Of a stretch of 51,014 nt of DNA, positions 10,153 to 19,712 are shown one piece after another. Under the pieces are notes generated by a model. That model saw only the letters and a program-made list of their open reading frames with translations. It was not told the DNA's origin and did no database searches. Positions within the stretch are counted from its first letter, which is position 1. Every line of letters starts with the position of its first letter. Source of the DNA: Actinomycetes bacterium. GTDB taxonomy: Bacteria; Actinomycetota; Actinomycetes; Actinomycetales; Dermatophilaceae. The translations under genes and the position numbers were made by a program. The stretch is taken from the NCBI GenBank assembly GCA_029778715.1, contig JAKOPT010000090.1, positions 80,336 to 131,349 on the forward strand, read 5' to 3'.

Positions 10153-11151
10153 ATGACCCAGCCGTCGGCTGTTGTTGCGCCCAGCGAGGTGCCGCTGGGT
10201 GAGGCGCTCGACCGGCTCCGCACCGTGACCGACGCGCTGGCCGACGCCATGAACTCCGTCGTCGACGGCAAGGGCGACGTCGTGCGCACCGCATTGACCG
10301 CGCTCCTCGCCGAGGGGCACCTGCTCGTCGAAGACGTCCCCGGGGTGGGCAAGACCCTCCTGGCCAAGGCCCTGGCCCGCGCGATCGACGGCACCGTGCG
10401 GCGGGTCCAGTTCACTCCCGACCTGCTACCGAGCGACATCACCGGGGTGAGCATCTGGAACCAGGACCAGCGGGCCTTCGAGTTCCGTCCCGGGGCGGTC
10501 TTCGCCCACGTCGTCATCGGGGACGAGATCAACAGGGCCTCCCCCAAGACCCAGTCGGCACTGCTGGAGAGCATGGAGGAGGGCCAGGTCACCGTCGACG
10601 GGACGACCTACCCTCTCCCCCGCCCGTTCCTCGTCCTGGCCACCCAGAACCCCTTGGAGATGGAGGGGACCTACCCGCTTCCCGAAGCCCAGCGCGACCG
10701 GTTTCTTGCCCGCATCTCGATGGGGTACCCCACCCACGACGCCGAGGTGGCGATGCTCGACGCGCATGCCGCCGCGTCGCCATTGACCGCCATGCGGCCG
10801 GTGACCGATGCCGCCACGGTCGCCGGCCTGATCGACACGGTCCGCCGGGTCCACGTGTCGCCGGCGCTGCGCCACTACGTCGTCGATCTGGCCGCGGCCA
10901 GCCGCACCAGCCCGGAGTTGCGTCTGGGGGCCTCGCCACGGGCCACCCTGCATCTCGTGCGCGCCGCGCGGGCCCGGGCCGCCCTCCGGGGGCGCGACCA
11001 CGTGCTCCCCGATGACGTCCAAGCGCTCGCGGTCCCGGTGCTGGCCCATCGACTCATCCTGTCCGGGGAGGCCCAATTGGCGCGCCGCACCGCGGCCGAG
11101 GTCGTGACCGCGCTGGTTGCCCGCACCCGCGTGCCCGGCCGCACCCGCTGA
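10153..11151 (+). CDS. MoxR-family AAA+ ATPase
   Basis: Chaperone-like ATPase of 332 residues. Walker A is GVGKT (64-68) within EDVPGVGKT, Walker B is VVIGDEINRA (around 120-128), followed by sensor motifs and the C-terminal lid typical of MoxR (LGASPRATLHL). MoxR ATPases are usually encoded beside DUF58 and transglutaminase-like genes, as here. They are thought to help mature or assemble partner proteins, but the specific substrate is unknown. The ATG at 10153 follows GGGAGGAGG. One nucleotide separates its stop from the DUF58 start. Confidence 0.93.
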   Translation: MTQPSAVVAPSEVPLGEALDRLRTVTDALADAMNSVVDGKGDVVRTALTALLAEGHLLVEDVPGVGKTLLAKALARAIDGTVRRVQFTPDLLPSDITGVSIWNQDQRAFEFRPGAVFAHVVIGDEINRASPKTQSALLESMEEGQVTVDGTTYPLPRPFLVLATQNPLEMEGTYPLPEAQRDRFLARISMGYPTHDAEVAMLDAHAAASPLTAMRPVTDAATVAGLIDTVRRVHVSPALRHYVVDLAAASRTSPELRLGASPRATLHLVRAARARAALRGRDHVLPDDVQALAVPVLAHRLILSGEAQLARRTAAEVVTALVARTRVPGRTR

Positions 11152-11152
11152 C

Positions 11153-12385
11153 GTGCGCCGGTCCCGCTCCACCCGGCTCACTCAGCGCGGCGCGGCCTTT
11201 CTCACCTCCGGGGCCATTCTCACCGCCGGCGGGGTGTTCCTCGGGCAGCCGGACCTCACCCGGGTCGGCATCTTCCTCCTGGCCCTGCTCGGCGGCAGCG
11301 CCGCGCTCGGGCGGCTGCGACCGGTCCGGATGACCGTGCAGCGGGTGCTCGAGCCGCCCCAGGTGGCCGTCGACGAGCCGGCCCGAGTGCGGCTGTCGCT
11401 GCGCAACGACGCCCCGCGCCGCAGCCCACTCCTCGCCGCGCACGACGAGGTGGGCCCGGCCCTCGGGGAGAACCCGCAGTTCCTCGTGACCCCCATCGGC
11501 GTCGGGGAATCGGCCCAGATCGACTACCCGCTGCGACCTCGCGCGCGCGGGCTGCACCCGTTGGGCCCGGTGTGGCTGTGGCTGCGGGACCCGTTCGGCC
11601 TCACCTGTGTTACCGCGGCCGCGTCGGGCACCGCGGCCCTGCTCGTCACCCCGCGCATCCATCCCCTGACCGCATACCGGCCACTCGGCGCCGCCCAGGG
11701 ATCGGAGGGCACCCTCGCCCACCGGATCGCGCTGCGCGGGGAGGAAGACCAGGCGATCCGCGACTATCGCGAGGGCGATGACCTGCGGCGCATCCACTGG
11801 CCGGCCACGGCCCGGACCGGCTCGCTCATGGTCCGTCAGGAGGACCGCCCGGCACAGCGGCGGTCGGTCATCCTCTTCGACAACCGCCGGGCCGCCCACT
11901 CCGGGTCCAGTTTCGAGTGGTTCGTCTCGATGGCCGCCTCGATCGGCGCCCACGCCGCGGGGGCCGGGTATGCCGTTCACTTGCTCACCCCGGACGTCAC
12001 CGTTGACGCCCGGGTCCGCACCGACGATGCCTTGCCCGATCTCGTGGCCACCCTGGCTCGCATCGAGCCGTCCCGCGACGACGTCTTCCCCTCGGTCCTC
12101 CATGCCGCCTCGAGCAGCGCCAGCGCCGGGGGTCTCCTCGTCGCCCTCGTGTCCGGCCTCGACGAGTCGACAACCCGCTCCTTGGCCGCGCTGCGCCAGC
12201 ACGGATCGCTCGCTCTCGCGCTCGTCCACCTGCCGGACACCGGCGCGGCATCGATCACGCAGGCCCGCCGCACGCTCGCCACCCTCGGTGCCGCGGGCTG
12301 GTTGACGGCGGCGATCGATGGGCGTCGCTCGCCCGCGCAGGTGTGGGAGGCCCTCACCCACGGCCGGGTCGGTGAGCGGTCGTGA
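11153..12385 (+). CDS. DUF58 domain membrane-anchored protein
   Basis: 410 residues from a GTG one nucleotide after moxR. Two hydrophobic segments (about residues 13-50) anchor the N-terminus, and the rest forms a DUF58/von Willebrand-like domain with the signature EGDDLRRIHWPATARTG and, after it, a VILFDNR strand. The reading frame continues upstream inside moxR, but the start at 11153 gives the expected N-terminus. DUF58 proteins accompany MoxR ATPases, and a role in envelope or surface protein assembly is suspected for the group. The 3' end overlaps the next gene by GTGA. Confidence 0.88.
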   Translation: MRRSRSTRLTQRGAAFLTSGAILTAGGVFLGQPDLTRVGIFLLALLGGSAALGRLRPVRMTVQRVLEPPQVAVDEPARVRLSLRNDAPRRSPLLAAHDEVGPALGENPQFLVTPIGVGESAQIDYPLRPRARGLHPLGPVWLWLRDPFGLTCVTAAASGTAALLVTPRIHPLTAYRPLGAAQGSEGTLAHRIALRGEEDQAIRDYREGDDLRRIHWPATARTGSLMVRQEDRPAQRRSVILFDNRRAAHSGSSFEWFVSMAASIGAHAAGAGYAVHLLTPDVTVDARVRTDDALPDLVATLARIEPSRDDVFPSVLHAASSSASAGGLLVALVSGLDESTTRSLAALRQHGSLALALVHLPDTGAASITQARRTLATLGAAGWLTAAIDGRRSPAQVWEALTHGRVGERS

Positions 12386-14688
12386 CCCGGGCCCGCGCCG
12401 TGCCGGCCCTACTGGCCGCCCTGGCCGGCCTGGCGGTGACGCTGCCGCTGCGGGTCCTTTTCGCCCCGGATGTGTGGCTGTCCTGGGCCGTGGTGGCGGT
12501 GGGATCGGTCGCGGTCTCCGGGGCTGCGTTGCGGGTTCTCGTGGGGCGCGCACCGCTCGTCGTGGGCGGGCAACTCCTCCTCGGGGCGTGGGCGTTGGCG
12601 GCGTTCGCCGTTCCCGAGACCCTCTGGTATGCCGTTCCCACCCCGGCGACCGCTCGCGCCGTCGCCGCCGCGGTCGCCGAAACCGCCCACGCCGTCGCTA
12701 CCTCGGCCGCCCCGGTCCGGGTCACGGCGGGCATCGCCCTGGCCCTCGCCGTGACGATCGCCGTCCTGGCCCTGATCGTCGACCTCGTCGCGGTGACCCT
12801 CACCTCGCCGGCAGCCGCGGGTATGCCGTTGCTCGCGGCATACGCGGCAATCGCGGCCAACACCGGGACCGGACTGCCCATGGGCTACTTCATCGGGCCG
12901 GCCCTGGCCTGGGTGTTGCTCGTCGGGCACGACGGAGTCGAACGGTTCGCGCCCGCGAATCGGGCAATCGCCAAGGTGCGCACCCACGGCGGCCCGAGGC
13001 CGCGGGAGACGCTGTGGGCCACGGTGCGGTGGAGCGTCGCCCTCGCCCTGCTCACCGCGCTCGCCCTCCCGGCGCTCCTCCCACAGGCGCCCCCCACGTT
13101 CCTCGCCGACGGCCTCGGTCGCGGGGCCCCGGGAGGAGGCGGGTCCTCACTCGACACGTCGCTCGCGGTCGCTCGCTCCCTCGGTGACCGCTCGCCCACC
13201 CCGGTCCTGCGCTACACCACCGACTCCCGCACGCCGCCGCCCTTGCGCGTGGATGTGCTCTCGTCCTATACGAGCGGGATGTGGTTGAAGGCCCACCCCG
13301 CCGCTGAATCGGCGAGCCTGCCGCCCAACGAGGCCGGCCCCGGGATCGAGCGGCGCCGGTTCACCACCACGGTCTCCCTCAACGAGTTGCGCCGGCCCCA
13401 GTTGGCGGTGCCGGGGATTCCCACCGAGGTCTCGATGACGGAGGACCGTTGGCTCGTGGACTCCCGGGGGGTGGTGCACGCCACCTCCGATGGCCTGCCC
13501 TACACGGTCCGCGCCGAGGAGAACAACCCCACCCCGGCTCAACTGCTCACCGTCACCGCCGGTGACCCCGGCGACCACGCCGGCGATCTGTCGCTCACCG
13601 GTGTCGACCGCTCCTACCTCGACCCCATCATCGACGAGATCCTGCCCCAGGCCCGCCCTCCCGCAGAAACCGCCTGGGCCATCCAGGAATACCTGCGCAG
13701 TTCCCGCTTCACCTATGCCTTGGACCTCGCCGACCCCGTGATCGTCGATGACGGTGGTGGCGCGGTGGCTGACGATGCCCTGAGCCAGTTCCTCGCGACC
13801 CGCCGCGGCTATTGCGTCCAGTTCGCCACCGCGATGGCGCTGATGGCCCGTTCCAGGGGTATCCCGGCCCGGGTAGCCATCGGTTACCTGCCCGGCACGC
13901 TTGAGGGGGACACCTGGACGGTCCGCGCTGCCGACGCGCACGCCTGGCCCGAGTTGTACTTCGCCGGCATCGGCTGGGTGCGGTTCGAACCCACTCCGGG
14001 CACCCATGCCGGTCCGGCTCCCGCCTGGACGATGCCACCGGCGTCCACGATCCCGGACGCCACACCCTCGGCATCCCCCACGGCTCGGCCCGGCGCCTCC
14101 CCCACCGGGGCCGCCCCGACATCCCCCGCAGCCGCGCCCCACCCGACCGACACCTCGGGCCCGTCCAGGACCTGGCTCTGGCTGCGCCACCAGTGGTGGC
14201 TCCTGACCGCGGCGCTCGCGGTGCTCGCGGCAGGGCTCACACCGTTCATGGCGTCGCTGCGCCGCCGCCGCGCGCTGCACCGGGCCACCGATCCCGCCGA
14301 GCGCACCGAACTCCTCTGGGACTCCCTCCTCGAGCGGCTTGCCGACCTGGGGATCGTCCCTCCGACCGGTGCGACCCCGCGCCAGGCCGAGGCGGACCTG
14401 CACCGGGCCATCCCCCTCGACGACGACAGCGCAACGGCACTGGCCACGGTCGTCTCGACCCTCGAACGTGCCCGGTATGCCGCCCACCCCGGTTCGCTGC
14501 CCGACGTCGCGGAGGCCGCCGACCTGGTCCGGACGGCGGCATACCGGAGCCGACCCCTGCGCACCCGGCTGCGGGCCCGCTGCTGGCCGCTCTCGGGCCG
14601 GCGGGCCTGGTCGGACCTGGGCACCTGGCGGCCGCGGTGTCGCCGTGGGCGCCGCCGGGAGGCCAGTGCGCCCGATCAGTCGAGGTAG
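12382..14688 (+). CDS. transglutaminase-like membrane protein (TgpA-type)
   Basis: 768 residues. The N-terminal half carries about six membrane helices (residues 8-235, DUF3488-like), then an extracytoplasmic domain with a transglutaminase core (about 470-540): RRGYCVQFA (Cys478), a DAHAWPE segment (His520) and an acidic residue after it. A Pro/Ala/Ser/Thr linker (545-595), another membrane helix (605-624) and a DUF4129-like cytoplasmic tail follow. It may act as a cysteine peptidase or acyltransferase on envelope proteins; the substrate is unknown. The GTG start overlaps the DUF58 stop. The last residues are very Arg-rich, and the stop lies 13 nt inside the opposing sigA gene. Confidence 0.9.
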   Translation: MTRARAVPALLAALAGLAVTLPLRVLFAPDVWLSWAVVAVGSVAVSGAALRVLVGRAPLVVGGQLLLGAWALAAFAVPETLWYAVPTPATARAVAAAVAETAHAVATSAAPVRVTAGIALALAVTIAVLALIVDLVAVTLTSPAAAGMPLLAAYAAIAANTGTGLPMGYFIGPALAWVLLVGHDGVERFAPANRAIAKVRTHGGPRPRETLWATVRWSVALALLTALALPALLPQAPPTFLADGLGRGAPGGGGSSLDTSLAVARSLGDRSPTPVLRYTTDSRTPPPLRVDVLSSYTSGMWLKAHPAAESASLPPNEAGPGIERRRFTTTVSLNELRRPQLAVPGIPTEVSMTEDRWLVDSRGVVHATSDGLPYTVRAEENNPTPAQLLTVTAGDPGDHAGDLSLTGVDRSYLDPIIDEILPQARPPAETAWAIQEYLRSSRFTYALDLADPVIVDDGGGAVADDALSQFLATRRGYCVQFATAMALMARSRGIPARVAIGYLPGTLEGDTWTVRAADAHAWPELYFAGIGWVRFEPTPGTHAGPAPAWTMPPASTIPDATPSASPTARPGASPTGAAPTSPAAAPHPTDTSGPSRTWLWLRHQWWLLTAALAVLAAGLTPFMASLRRRRALHRATDPAERTELLWDSLLERLADLGIVPPTGATPRQAEADLHRAIPLDDDSATALATVVSTLERARYAAHPGSLPDVAEAADLVRTAAYRSRPLRTRLRARCWPLSGRRAWSDLGTWRPRCRRGRRREASAPDQSR

Positions 14689-16529
14689 TCGCGCAACGCC
14701 TGGCTGCGACTGGGGTGCCGCAACTTGCTCATCGTCTTGGACTCGATCTGCCGGATGCGCTCGCGGGTGACGCCGTAGACCTTGCCGATCTCGTCGAGGG
14801 TCTTGGGCTGGCCGTCGGTGAGGCCGAAGCGCATGGAGACCACGCCCGCCTCCCGTTCGGAGAGGGTGTCGAGGACCGAGTGGAGTTGCTCCTGGAGCAG
14901 GGTGAAACTCACCGCATCGGCGGGCACGACCGCCTCGGAGTCCTCGATGAGGTCGCCGAACTCGCTGTCGCCGTCCTCCCCGAGCGGGGTGTGCAGCGAA
15001 ATGGGCTCGCGGCCGTATTTCTGGACCTCGACGACCTTCTCGGGCGTCATGTCGAGTTCCTTGGCCAACTCCTCCGGGGTGGGTTCGCGGCCGAGATCCT
15101 GGAGCATCTGGCGCTGCACTCGGGCGAGTTTGTTGATGACCTCGACCATGTGGACCGGGATCCGGATGGTGCGGGCCTGGTCGGCCATCGCGCGGGTGAT
15201 GGCTTGCCGGATCCACCAGGTGGCGTAGGTGGAGAACTTGTAACCCTTGGTGTAGTCGAACTTCTCGACGGCCCGGATGAGGCCGAGGTTGCCCTCCTGG
15301 ATGAGGTCGAGGAAAAGCATCCCGCGACCGGTGTAGCGCTTGGCCAACGACACGACGAGGCGCAAGTTGGCCTCGAGGAGGTGGTTCTTGGCCTTCTTGC
15401 CGTCCTGGGCGATCCACCACAGTTCGCGCTTGAACTGCATCTCGATTTTGTCGCCGGAGTTGAGTTTCTCCTCGGCGAACAGGCCGGCCTCGATGCGCTT
15501 GGCGAGTTCGACCTCCTGCTCGGCGTTGAGGAGGGCGACCTTGCCGATCTGCTTGAGGTAGTCCTTGACCGGGTCGGCGGTGGCGCCGGCGGTGACGACC
15601 TGCTGGGCGGGGGCGTCATCCTCGTCGTCGTCGCGGATGACGAACGCGGCCGACTCCTCCTCGTCCTCCTTGGCAGGCGCCGACTCCTTGGCGCTCCCCT
15701 CGGTCTCGGTGTCGCTCTCGTCGACGTCCTCGTCGGCGACCTCGTCGGTGATGTCCTCCAGGCTCACCTCGACATCCTCGACCTCGATCTCGACGTCCTG
15801 CTCGAGACCCTCGGCGGCGACCGCACCGGGCTCGGTGCTCGCCGGCGCGAGGCTCTTGACGGCCTTGGCCGCAGCCCGCTTGGCGGGGGCAGCGGCCTTT
15901 GCTGCTGCGCGCGTGGTCGCCGCCTTGGCCGGCGCCGCCTTCGTGGCTGCCGCCTTTGTGGCCGCGGCCTTCTTCGCGGCCGCGGACTTCGCCGCGGGGG
16001 CTGCCTTTGCCGGGGCGACCTTCGCGGTGGTCGCCTTCGCCGTGGTGGTCTTCTTCGCCGCCGTCTTGGCCGCCGGCACTGCCTTGGTCGGTGCCGCTGC
16101 CTTGGTCGCGGTGGTCTTCTTGGCCGCCGCCTTGGCGGGCGCGGCTGCTTTGGCCGTCGGCGCAGCCTTCGCCGCGGTGGTCCGCTTCGCCGCCGCCTTC
16201 GCGGCGGGCGCCTTGGCGGTCGGCGCGGCCTTTTTCGCCGGTGCGGTCTTCTTCGCCGCTGCCGTCGTCTTCGTCGGTTGCGCTTGTCGGTCAGCCGCCA
16301 CCTTGGCCTCCGTGGTCGTCGAGACATTCACCTGTATGCCGTGATCGGCCAGGGCGTTCATGACGGCCCGGCCGCGACTCGCCCGCACTCCGGCCTCGCG
16401 GATCGCCTGGGCCACGTCCTCGCCGCCTACTGCCCCGTCGACCCGGCCGCGCATGACCAACGCCTGCAGGGCAGGATGGGCGAACTCGGCGGGAAGCGCG
16501 GATTCGGGAGCAACGCTCACGTGTGACAC
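14676..16529 (-). CDS. sigA: primary RNA polymerase sigma factor, HrdB/SigA type
   Basis: Principal sigma-70 factor. From GTG 16529 the protein has 617 residues. Residues 10-70 resemble region 1.1 (LVMRGRVDG to DHGIQV), 83-226 are a Lys/Ala/Pro/Thr-rich repeat tract, and 238-306 are strongly acidic. From about 318 the conserved regions 1.2-4.2 are nearly textbook: [14 protein letters not shown] in region 2, then [20 protein letters not shown] in region 4. A basic plus acidic linker is also known from Streptomyces HrdB. The start is uncertain: AAAGG precedes GTG 16529, but GTG 16520 and ATG 16553 are in frame. The 3' end overlaps the convergent gene by 13 nt. Confidence 0.96.
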   Translation of the reverse strand: MSHVSVAPESALPAEFAHPALQALVMRGRVDGAVGGEDVAQAIREAGVRASRGRAVMNALADHGIQVNVSTTTEAKVAADRQAQPTKTTAAAKKTAPAKKAAPTAKAPAAKAAAKRTTAAKAAPTAKAAAPAKAAAKKTTATKAAAPTKAVPAAKTAAKKTTTAKATTAKVAPAKAAPAAKSAAAKKAAATKAAATKAAPAKAATTRAAAKAAAPAKRAAAKAVKSLAPASTEPGAVAAEGLEQDVEIEVEDVEVSLEDITDEVADEDVDESDTETEGSAKESAPAKEDEEESAAFVIRDDDEDDAPAQQVVTAGATADPVKDYLKQIGKVALLNAEQEVELAKRIEAGLFAEEKLNSGDKIEMQFKRELWWIAQDGKKAKNHLLEANLRLVVSLAKRYTGRGMLFLDLIQEGNLGLIRAVEKFDYTKGYKFSTYATWWIRQAITRAMADQARTIRIPVHMVEVINKLARVQRQMLQDLGREPTPEELAKELDMTPEKVVEVQKYGREPISLHTPLGEDGDSEFGDLIEDSEAVVPADAVSFTLLQEQLHSVLDTLSEREAGVVSMRFGLTDGQPKTLDEIGKVYGVTRERIRQIESKTMSKLRHPSRSQALRDYLD

Positions 16530-16645
16530 CAACGACCTTTCGAAGCGGCCCATTCCAGGCAGGACAAATCGGCCTAGGGGCGAGTATGGGGCGAATGACA
16601 CCGGCCGGGGCCGTGAGGCGGCCCGGTGGGACACGATTCCTCACC

Positions 16646-16651
16646 ATTATA
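16646..16651 (-). promoter_or_regulatory. consensus -10 hexamer for sigA
   Basis: A perfect TATAAT on the minus strand inside one of the few AT-rich patches of the window, about 115 nt before the proposed sigA start. No good -35 hexamer is visible at 16-18 bp; the spacer is G-rich. If used, the mRNA has a leader of about 110 nt. Confidence 0.6.
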
Positions 16652-16736
16652 AAACGATGCACCCACCCGCCCGCGCCGTCGGGGCGGTGGTAAAGGGTTG
16701 GGACTGTCCCTGATCGGTGGGTCGACGCGCCGACGA

Positions 16737-17132
16737 TCAGCCCTTGACAGCGAGCACCGCGCACGGCGCGTCGAGCAGGATGCGCTGCGCGTTGGAGCCG
16801 AGGATCAACTTGCCGACTGGAGTGCGCCGACGCAGGCCGATGACGATGAGGTCGGCGTCCGCCTCGTCGGCGATGGCGATGAGGTCCTCCGCGGGTTCTT
16901 TGCCACGCACCAATTGACGCACCTCGACCTCGACGCCTTCGGCTTCCAGGCTGTCTTTGATGCGGTCGAGTTCTTCCTCGCTGCGGGCACCCTGATCACC
17001 GTCGAAATCGCGGCCGCCGCGGTTGGAATTGATCACCACGAGTTTGGCCGAACGCAGCCTCGCCTCGGCGACCGCACGGTCCAGCGCGGCGCGCCCCTCC
17101 TTGGTCGGCACATATCCCACGATGATGGACAC
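16737..17132 (-). CDS. universal stress protein, UspA family
   Basis: 131-residue single-domain Usp. It opens with the family strand IIVGYVP and ends with the nucleotide-binding loop, in which G(x)2G(x)9G(S/T) appears in modified form as GLRRRTPVGKLILGS, followed by CAVLAVKG. The central part is acidic and helical (EEELDRIKDSLEAEG). The GTG start has a strong GGAGGAG ribosome site six nucleotides upstream. It lies between sigA and metX on the same strand. Probable ATP-binding stress protein; the physiological role cannot be read from the sequence. Confidence 0.9.
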   Translation of the reverse strand: MSIIVGYVPTKEGRAALDRAVAEARLRSAKLVVINSNRGGRDFDGDQGARSEEELDRIKDSLEAEGVEVEVRQLVRGKEPAEDLIAIADEADADLIVIGLRRRTPVGKLILGSNAQRILLDAPCAVLAVKG

Positions 17133-17249
17133 GGAAGGCTCCTCCTAGACATCGGCGACCACTGGCCGCCGGAATCCACAGCGACCCAGGCCGAACGCTA
17201 CCCGATCCGGACCTCCCGCGGGCCGAAGTGCGCGCCGACTCTGTCGTGA

Positions 17250-18383
17250 CTATGTCGCGCCGTCGCCGAGCAGTTCCTGAAAGAGCGCACCGGCCTGGTC
17301 CACCTCGGTGAGGAAGCCGTCATGCCCGTGCCGGGATCTGATGGTGCGCCGGATCGCGCCGGGGACGGCGGCGGCGAGTTCGTCGGACAACCGGGGTGGG
17401 TAGCACCGGTCGGTGTCGACATCGACGATGACACAGGTGGCCCGCACCCGGGCGAGCGCTGCGTCGATCCCGCCGCGGCCCCTCCCCACGTCGTGCGAGT
17501 TCATGGCCGCCGTCAACACGAGGTAACTGTTGGGGTCGAAGCGGGCCGTCAACTTCTCCGCGTGGTGGTCGAGATAGCTCTCCACGGCATACCGGCCACG
17601 GCCGTCAAGCGGTTCCTCGCCCGGCTGCGCGTCCCGTCCGAAACGGTGGGACAACTCCTCCTCGCTGCGGTAGGTCAAGTGGGCGATCCGGCGGGCCAGG
17701 CCCATTCCTGCCAGCGGCCAGCGGCCGCCGTAGTAGTCGCCGCCGGCGAAGTCGGGGTCGCTGGTGATGGCGAGCAGTTGCGATTGGCACCACCCGATCT
17801 GGTCGGCCGTGGCTGCGGCGGTCGCGGCGAGAACGACGCACCGGGCCACCCGCTCCGGGTGGGTCACCGCCCACTCGAGGGCGCGCATGCCTCCCATGGA
17901 ACCCCCGATGACCGCGGCCCAGCGCCTGACCCCGAGGAGGTCGGCGACGGCAGCCTCGGCGGCCACCTGGTCGCGGATCGTGAGCACCGGGTACCGCGAG
18001 CCCCACGGCCGCCCGTCCGGAGCGGCACTCGCCGGGCCGGTGGTGCCGCGGCACCCCCCGAGGACGTTGGTGGCAACGACGAAAAGCCGGTCGGTGTCCA
18101 ACGGTGCCCCCGGGCCGATGAGGCCCTCCCACCAGCCCGGGGTCGGATGACCTGGCCCAGCGGACCCGATGACGTGACTGTCGCCGGTGAGCGCGTGCTC
18201 GATGAGGACCGCGTTATCCGCTGCGGCGTTGAGCGCACCCCACGTTTCGTAGGCCACGGTGACGTCGGGGAGGTGGCCACCGCGCTCCAGATCGAGGCCG
18301 CCGATGTCGGCGAAGAGGCGCTGACCAGGGTGTGCACCACCGATGGAACTGTCCCTGGGGATGGGAACGGGGTGAACGGACAT
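17250..18383 (-). CDS. metX: homoserine O-acetyltransferase
   Basis: Alpha/beta-hydrolase-fold acyltransferase making O-acetyl-L-homoserine from homoserine and acetyl-CoA, the activated substrate for MetY. It has 377 residues from ATG 18383. The nucleophile elbow is GGSMGGMRALEW. Asp in DVDTDRCYPP and His in RHGHDGFL complete the triad. The frame is open into the leader, but the SAM-riboswitch-like element there and the AGGAG site support 18383. MetX enzymes can use acetyl- or succinyl-CoA; acetyl is the usual actinobacterial assignment and fits the metY present in this window. Confidence 0.95.
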   Translation of the reverse strand: MSVHPVPIPRDSSIGGAHPGQRLFADIGGLDLERGGHLPDVTVAYETWGALNAAADNAVLIEHALTGDSHVIGSAGPGHPTPGWWEGLIGPGAPLDTDRLFVVATNVLGGCRGTTGPASAAPDGRPWGSRYPVLTIRDQVAAEAAVADLLGVRRWAAVIGGSMGGMRALEWAVTHPERVARCVVLAATAAATADQIGWCQSQLLAITSDPDFAGGDYYGGRWPLAGMGLARRIAHLTYRSEEELSHRFGRDAQPGEEPLDGRGRYAVESYLDHHAEKLTARFDPNSYLVLTAAMNSHDVGRGRGGIDAALARVRATCVIVDVDTDRCYPPRLSDELAAAVPGAIRRTIRSRHGHDGFLTEVDQAGALFQELLGDGAT

Positions 18384-18434
18384 GGCCGGGAACTCCTGGA
18401 GTCGCGCTTGCCCGCCGCGGGTGCCGACGGACCC

Positions 18435-18511
18435 GGTCCTCACCCGGGGCACCCCACCGCGAGGAGGGTTGCCGGCCAGCAAGCCGGGGCTTGGCGCTGG
18501 CGCTCATGACC
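18435..18511 (-). promoter_or_regulatory. SAM-IV-type riboswitch aptamer in the metX leader
   Basis: Minus-strand RNA of about 77 nt that opens with GGTCATGAG and closes with GGACC (P1). It contains a CAAGC-CCCG-GCTTG hairpin inside CCAGC/GCTGG, the GGCAACCCTCC segment, and GGTGGGGTGCCCCGGG, which can pair back to the CCCG loop. A nearly identical element precedes metY. These parts match the SAM-I/SAM-IV core as known from actinobacteria. A downstream GGCAAGCGCG at 18403-18412 is also shared with the metY leader. High SAM would be expected to lower metX expression. Confidence 0.88.
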
Positions 18512-18520
18512 TTGGGCGGC

Positions 18521-18526
18521 ATCATA
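18521..18526 (-). promoter_or_regulatory. -10 hexamer of the metX leader promoter
   Basis: TATGAT on the minus strand, ten nucleotides before the first base of the riboswitch aptamer, so transcription would begin at or just before GGTCATGAG. It overlaps the 3' end of the upstream DUF4192 gene. No clear -35 is seen. Confidence 0.55.
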
Positions 18527-19610
18527 CGGCCTTCGCTGCGGCCGATCCCAGGAGGTGTCCGGCGGCTGGACCCCGCTCGGGCCGGACCCCACGCGCGACG
18601 ATGTGGAAGCCCAACTGCGCGAGTCGGTAGGTCGGGTCGGCCTGTAGGGCCCGTTCGTAGGCGTCACGGGCGATGGCTCCCTGGCCCAGCGACCAGGCCA
18701 CGTGACCGACGACCGAGCAGATGGCCGCGACGGCGGCCGGCGCCTCCGGCGGGGTGCGCCGCGCCAGGGCGAGGAACCGGTCGAGGAGCACCCGCCCCGG
18801 GGCCACCTCGGAGGGACGCAGCCATCGCCGGGCCGTGTGCTGCAGGCCCGCGGGAAGCCCGACCAGCTCGGGAGCGCCGGGCCAGATGCCGGCGAGAACG
18901 GCATCGCGCCAGTCCCGGTCGGCCAGGGAGAGCAGGAGGGCAGCCACCTCGTCGACCGTCAGCGCGGTGACGACATCGGTGCCCGCCGCGGACCCGACGA
19001 CCCGCCGCCAGAGCCGGCCCGCGCGCGGCGCGCGACGACCACAACCCACCAGCGTCTGGCGCCGGGTCAGCGCCTGCGCCACCCCGTCGGCCTGGGCGGC
19101 ATCACAGCGCACCAGGGCCGCGACCTCGTCCCGGCCCGCGAATGGGGCCGACCCGGCGAGCAGACACCCGATCACCGCTGGGGATGCCGAGGCGTCGACG
19201 AGCGGCACCCCCTCGACCGCCTCACGGTCATCGGGAGACCACGGCGACCACCGGGTCCGGCCGTGGACCACGGCGACATCGCGCACCCGCAACCGCACCT
19301 GAGCGCACGCCGCACCGACCAGGTCGAGCAGCGGGGCGCCGACACCACGCTCCCGCTCGAACACCACGGCATACAGACCATCGGCCCCGGCGGCTGCGGC
19401 TGCGGTGACGACGTGCGAAACCATGACCGCAAGATCGGGGGTGGCAAGCGGCATACCGGACTCTGGATGGTGGAGCGGGATCCGCGCCCACATGAGGGCG
19501 AGCGAGCGCCGCGTCGACAAGAACGCGAGGCAGTCCTCGGGGTGGAACCCGAGGCCGTAGGGAAAGAGGGCGACGAGTTCGTCGATGGAGGTGACGGCGT
19601 TGGGGGTCAT
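18522..19610 (-). CDS. DUF4192 family protein
   Basis: 362 residues from ATG 19610. The N-terminal signature, SIDELVALFPYGLGFHPEDCL, is characteristic of the DUF4192 family, which is common in actinobacteria and of unknown function. A middle section with VRLRVRDVAVV and a helical, Ala-rich C-terminal part containing TPR-like pieces (RDAYERALQADPTYRLAQLGF) follow. The frame extends upstream, but the sequence before 19610 has no family resemblance. No catalytic residues are evident. Confidence 0.85.
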   Translation of the reverse strand: MTPNAVTSIDELVALFPYGLGFHPEDCLAFLSTRRSLALMWARIPLHHPESGMPLATPDLAVMVSHVVTAAAAAGADGLYAVVFERERGVGAPLLDLVGAACAQVRLRVRDVAVVHGRTRWSPWSPDDREAVEGVPLVDASASPAVIGCLLAGSAPFAGRDEVAALVRCDAAQADGVAQALTRRQTLVGCGRRAPRAGRLWRRVVGSAAGTDVVTALTVDEVAALLLSLADRDWRDAVLAGIWPGAPELVGLPAGLQHTARRWLRPSEVAPGRVLLDRFLALARRTPPEAPAAVAAICSVVGHVAWSLGQGAIARDAYERALQADPTYRLAQLGFHIVARGVRPERGPAAGHLLGSAAAKAV

Positions 19611-19712
19611 GCGGTCCACTGTCGTATGCCGCGGAGCCCGCCCCAGTGGTGACGGCGCGCCTGTGGACGACACACCTTCACCGCCGGCACCTGTGGAAAA
19701 CCGGCCGCCCGG

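Noticed and set aside
15565..16344. Ala/Phe/Val-rich open frame opposite the sigma-factor N-terminus
   Set aside because: It is the mirror of the Lys/Ala repeat tract; the hydrophobic look comes from the reverse complement of GCC/AAG codons.
16710..16740. Hairpin CTGATCG/CGATCAG at the universal stress protein stop
   Set aside because: Only 7 bp with a 17-nt loop and overlapping the stop codon; not strong enough to list as a terminator.
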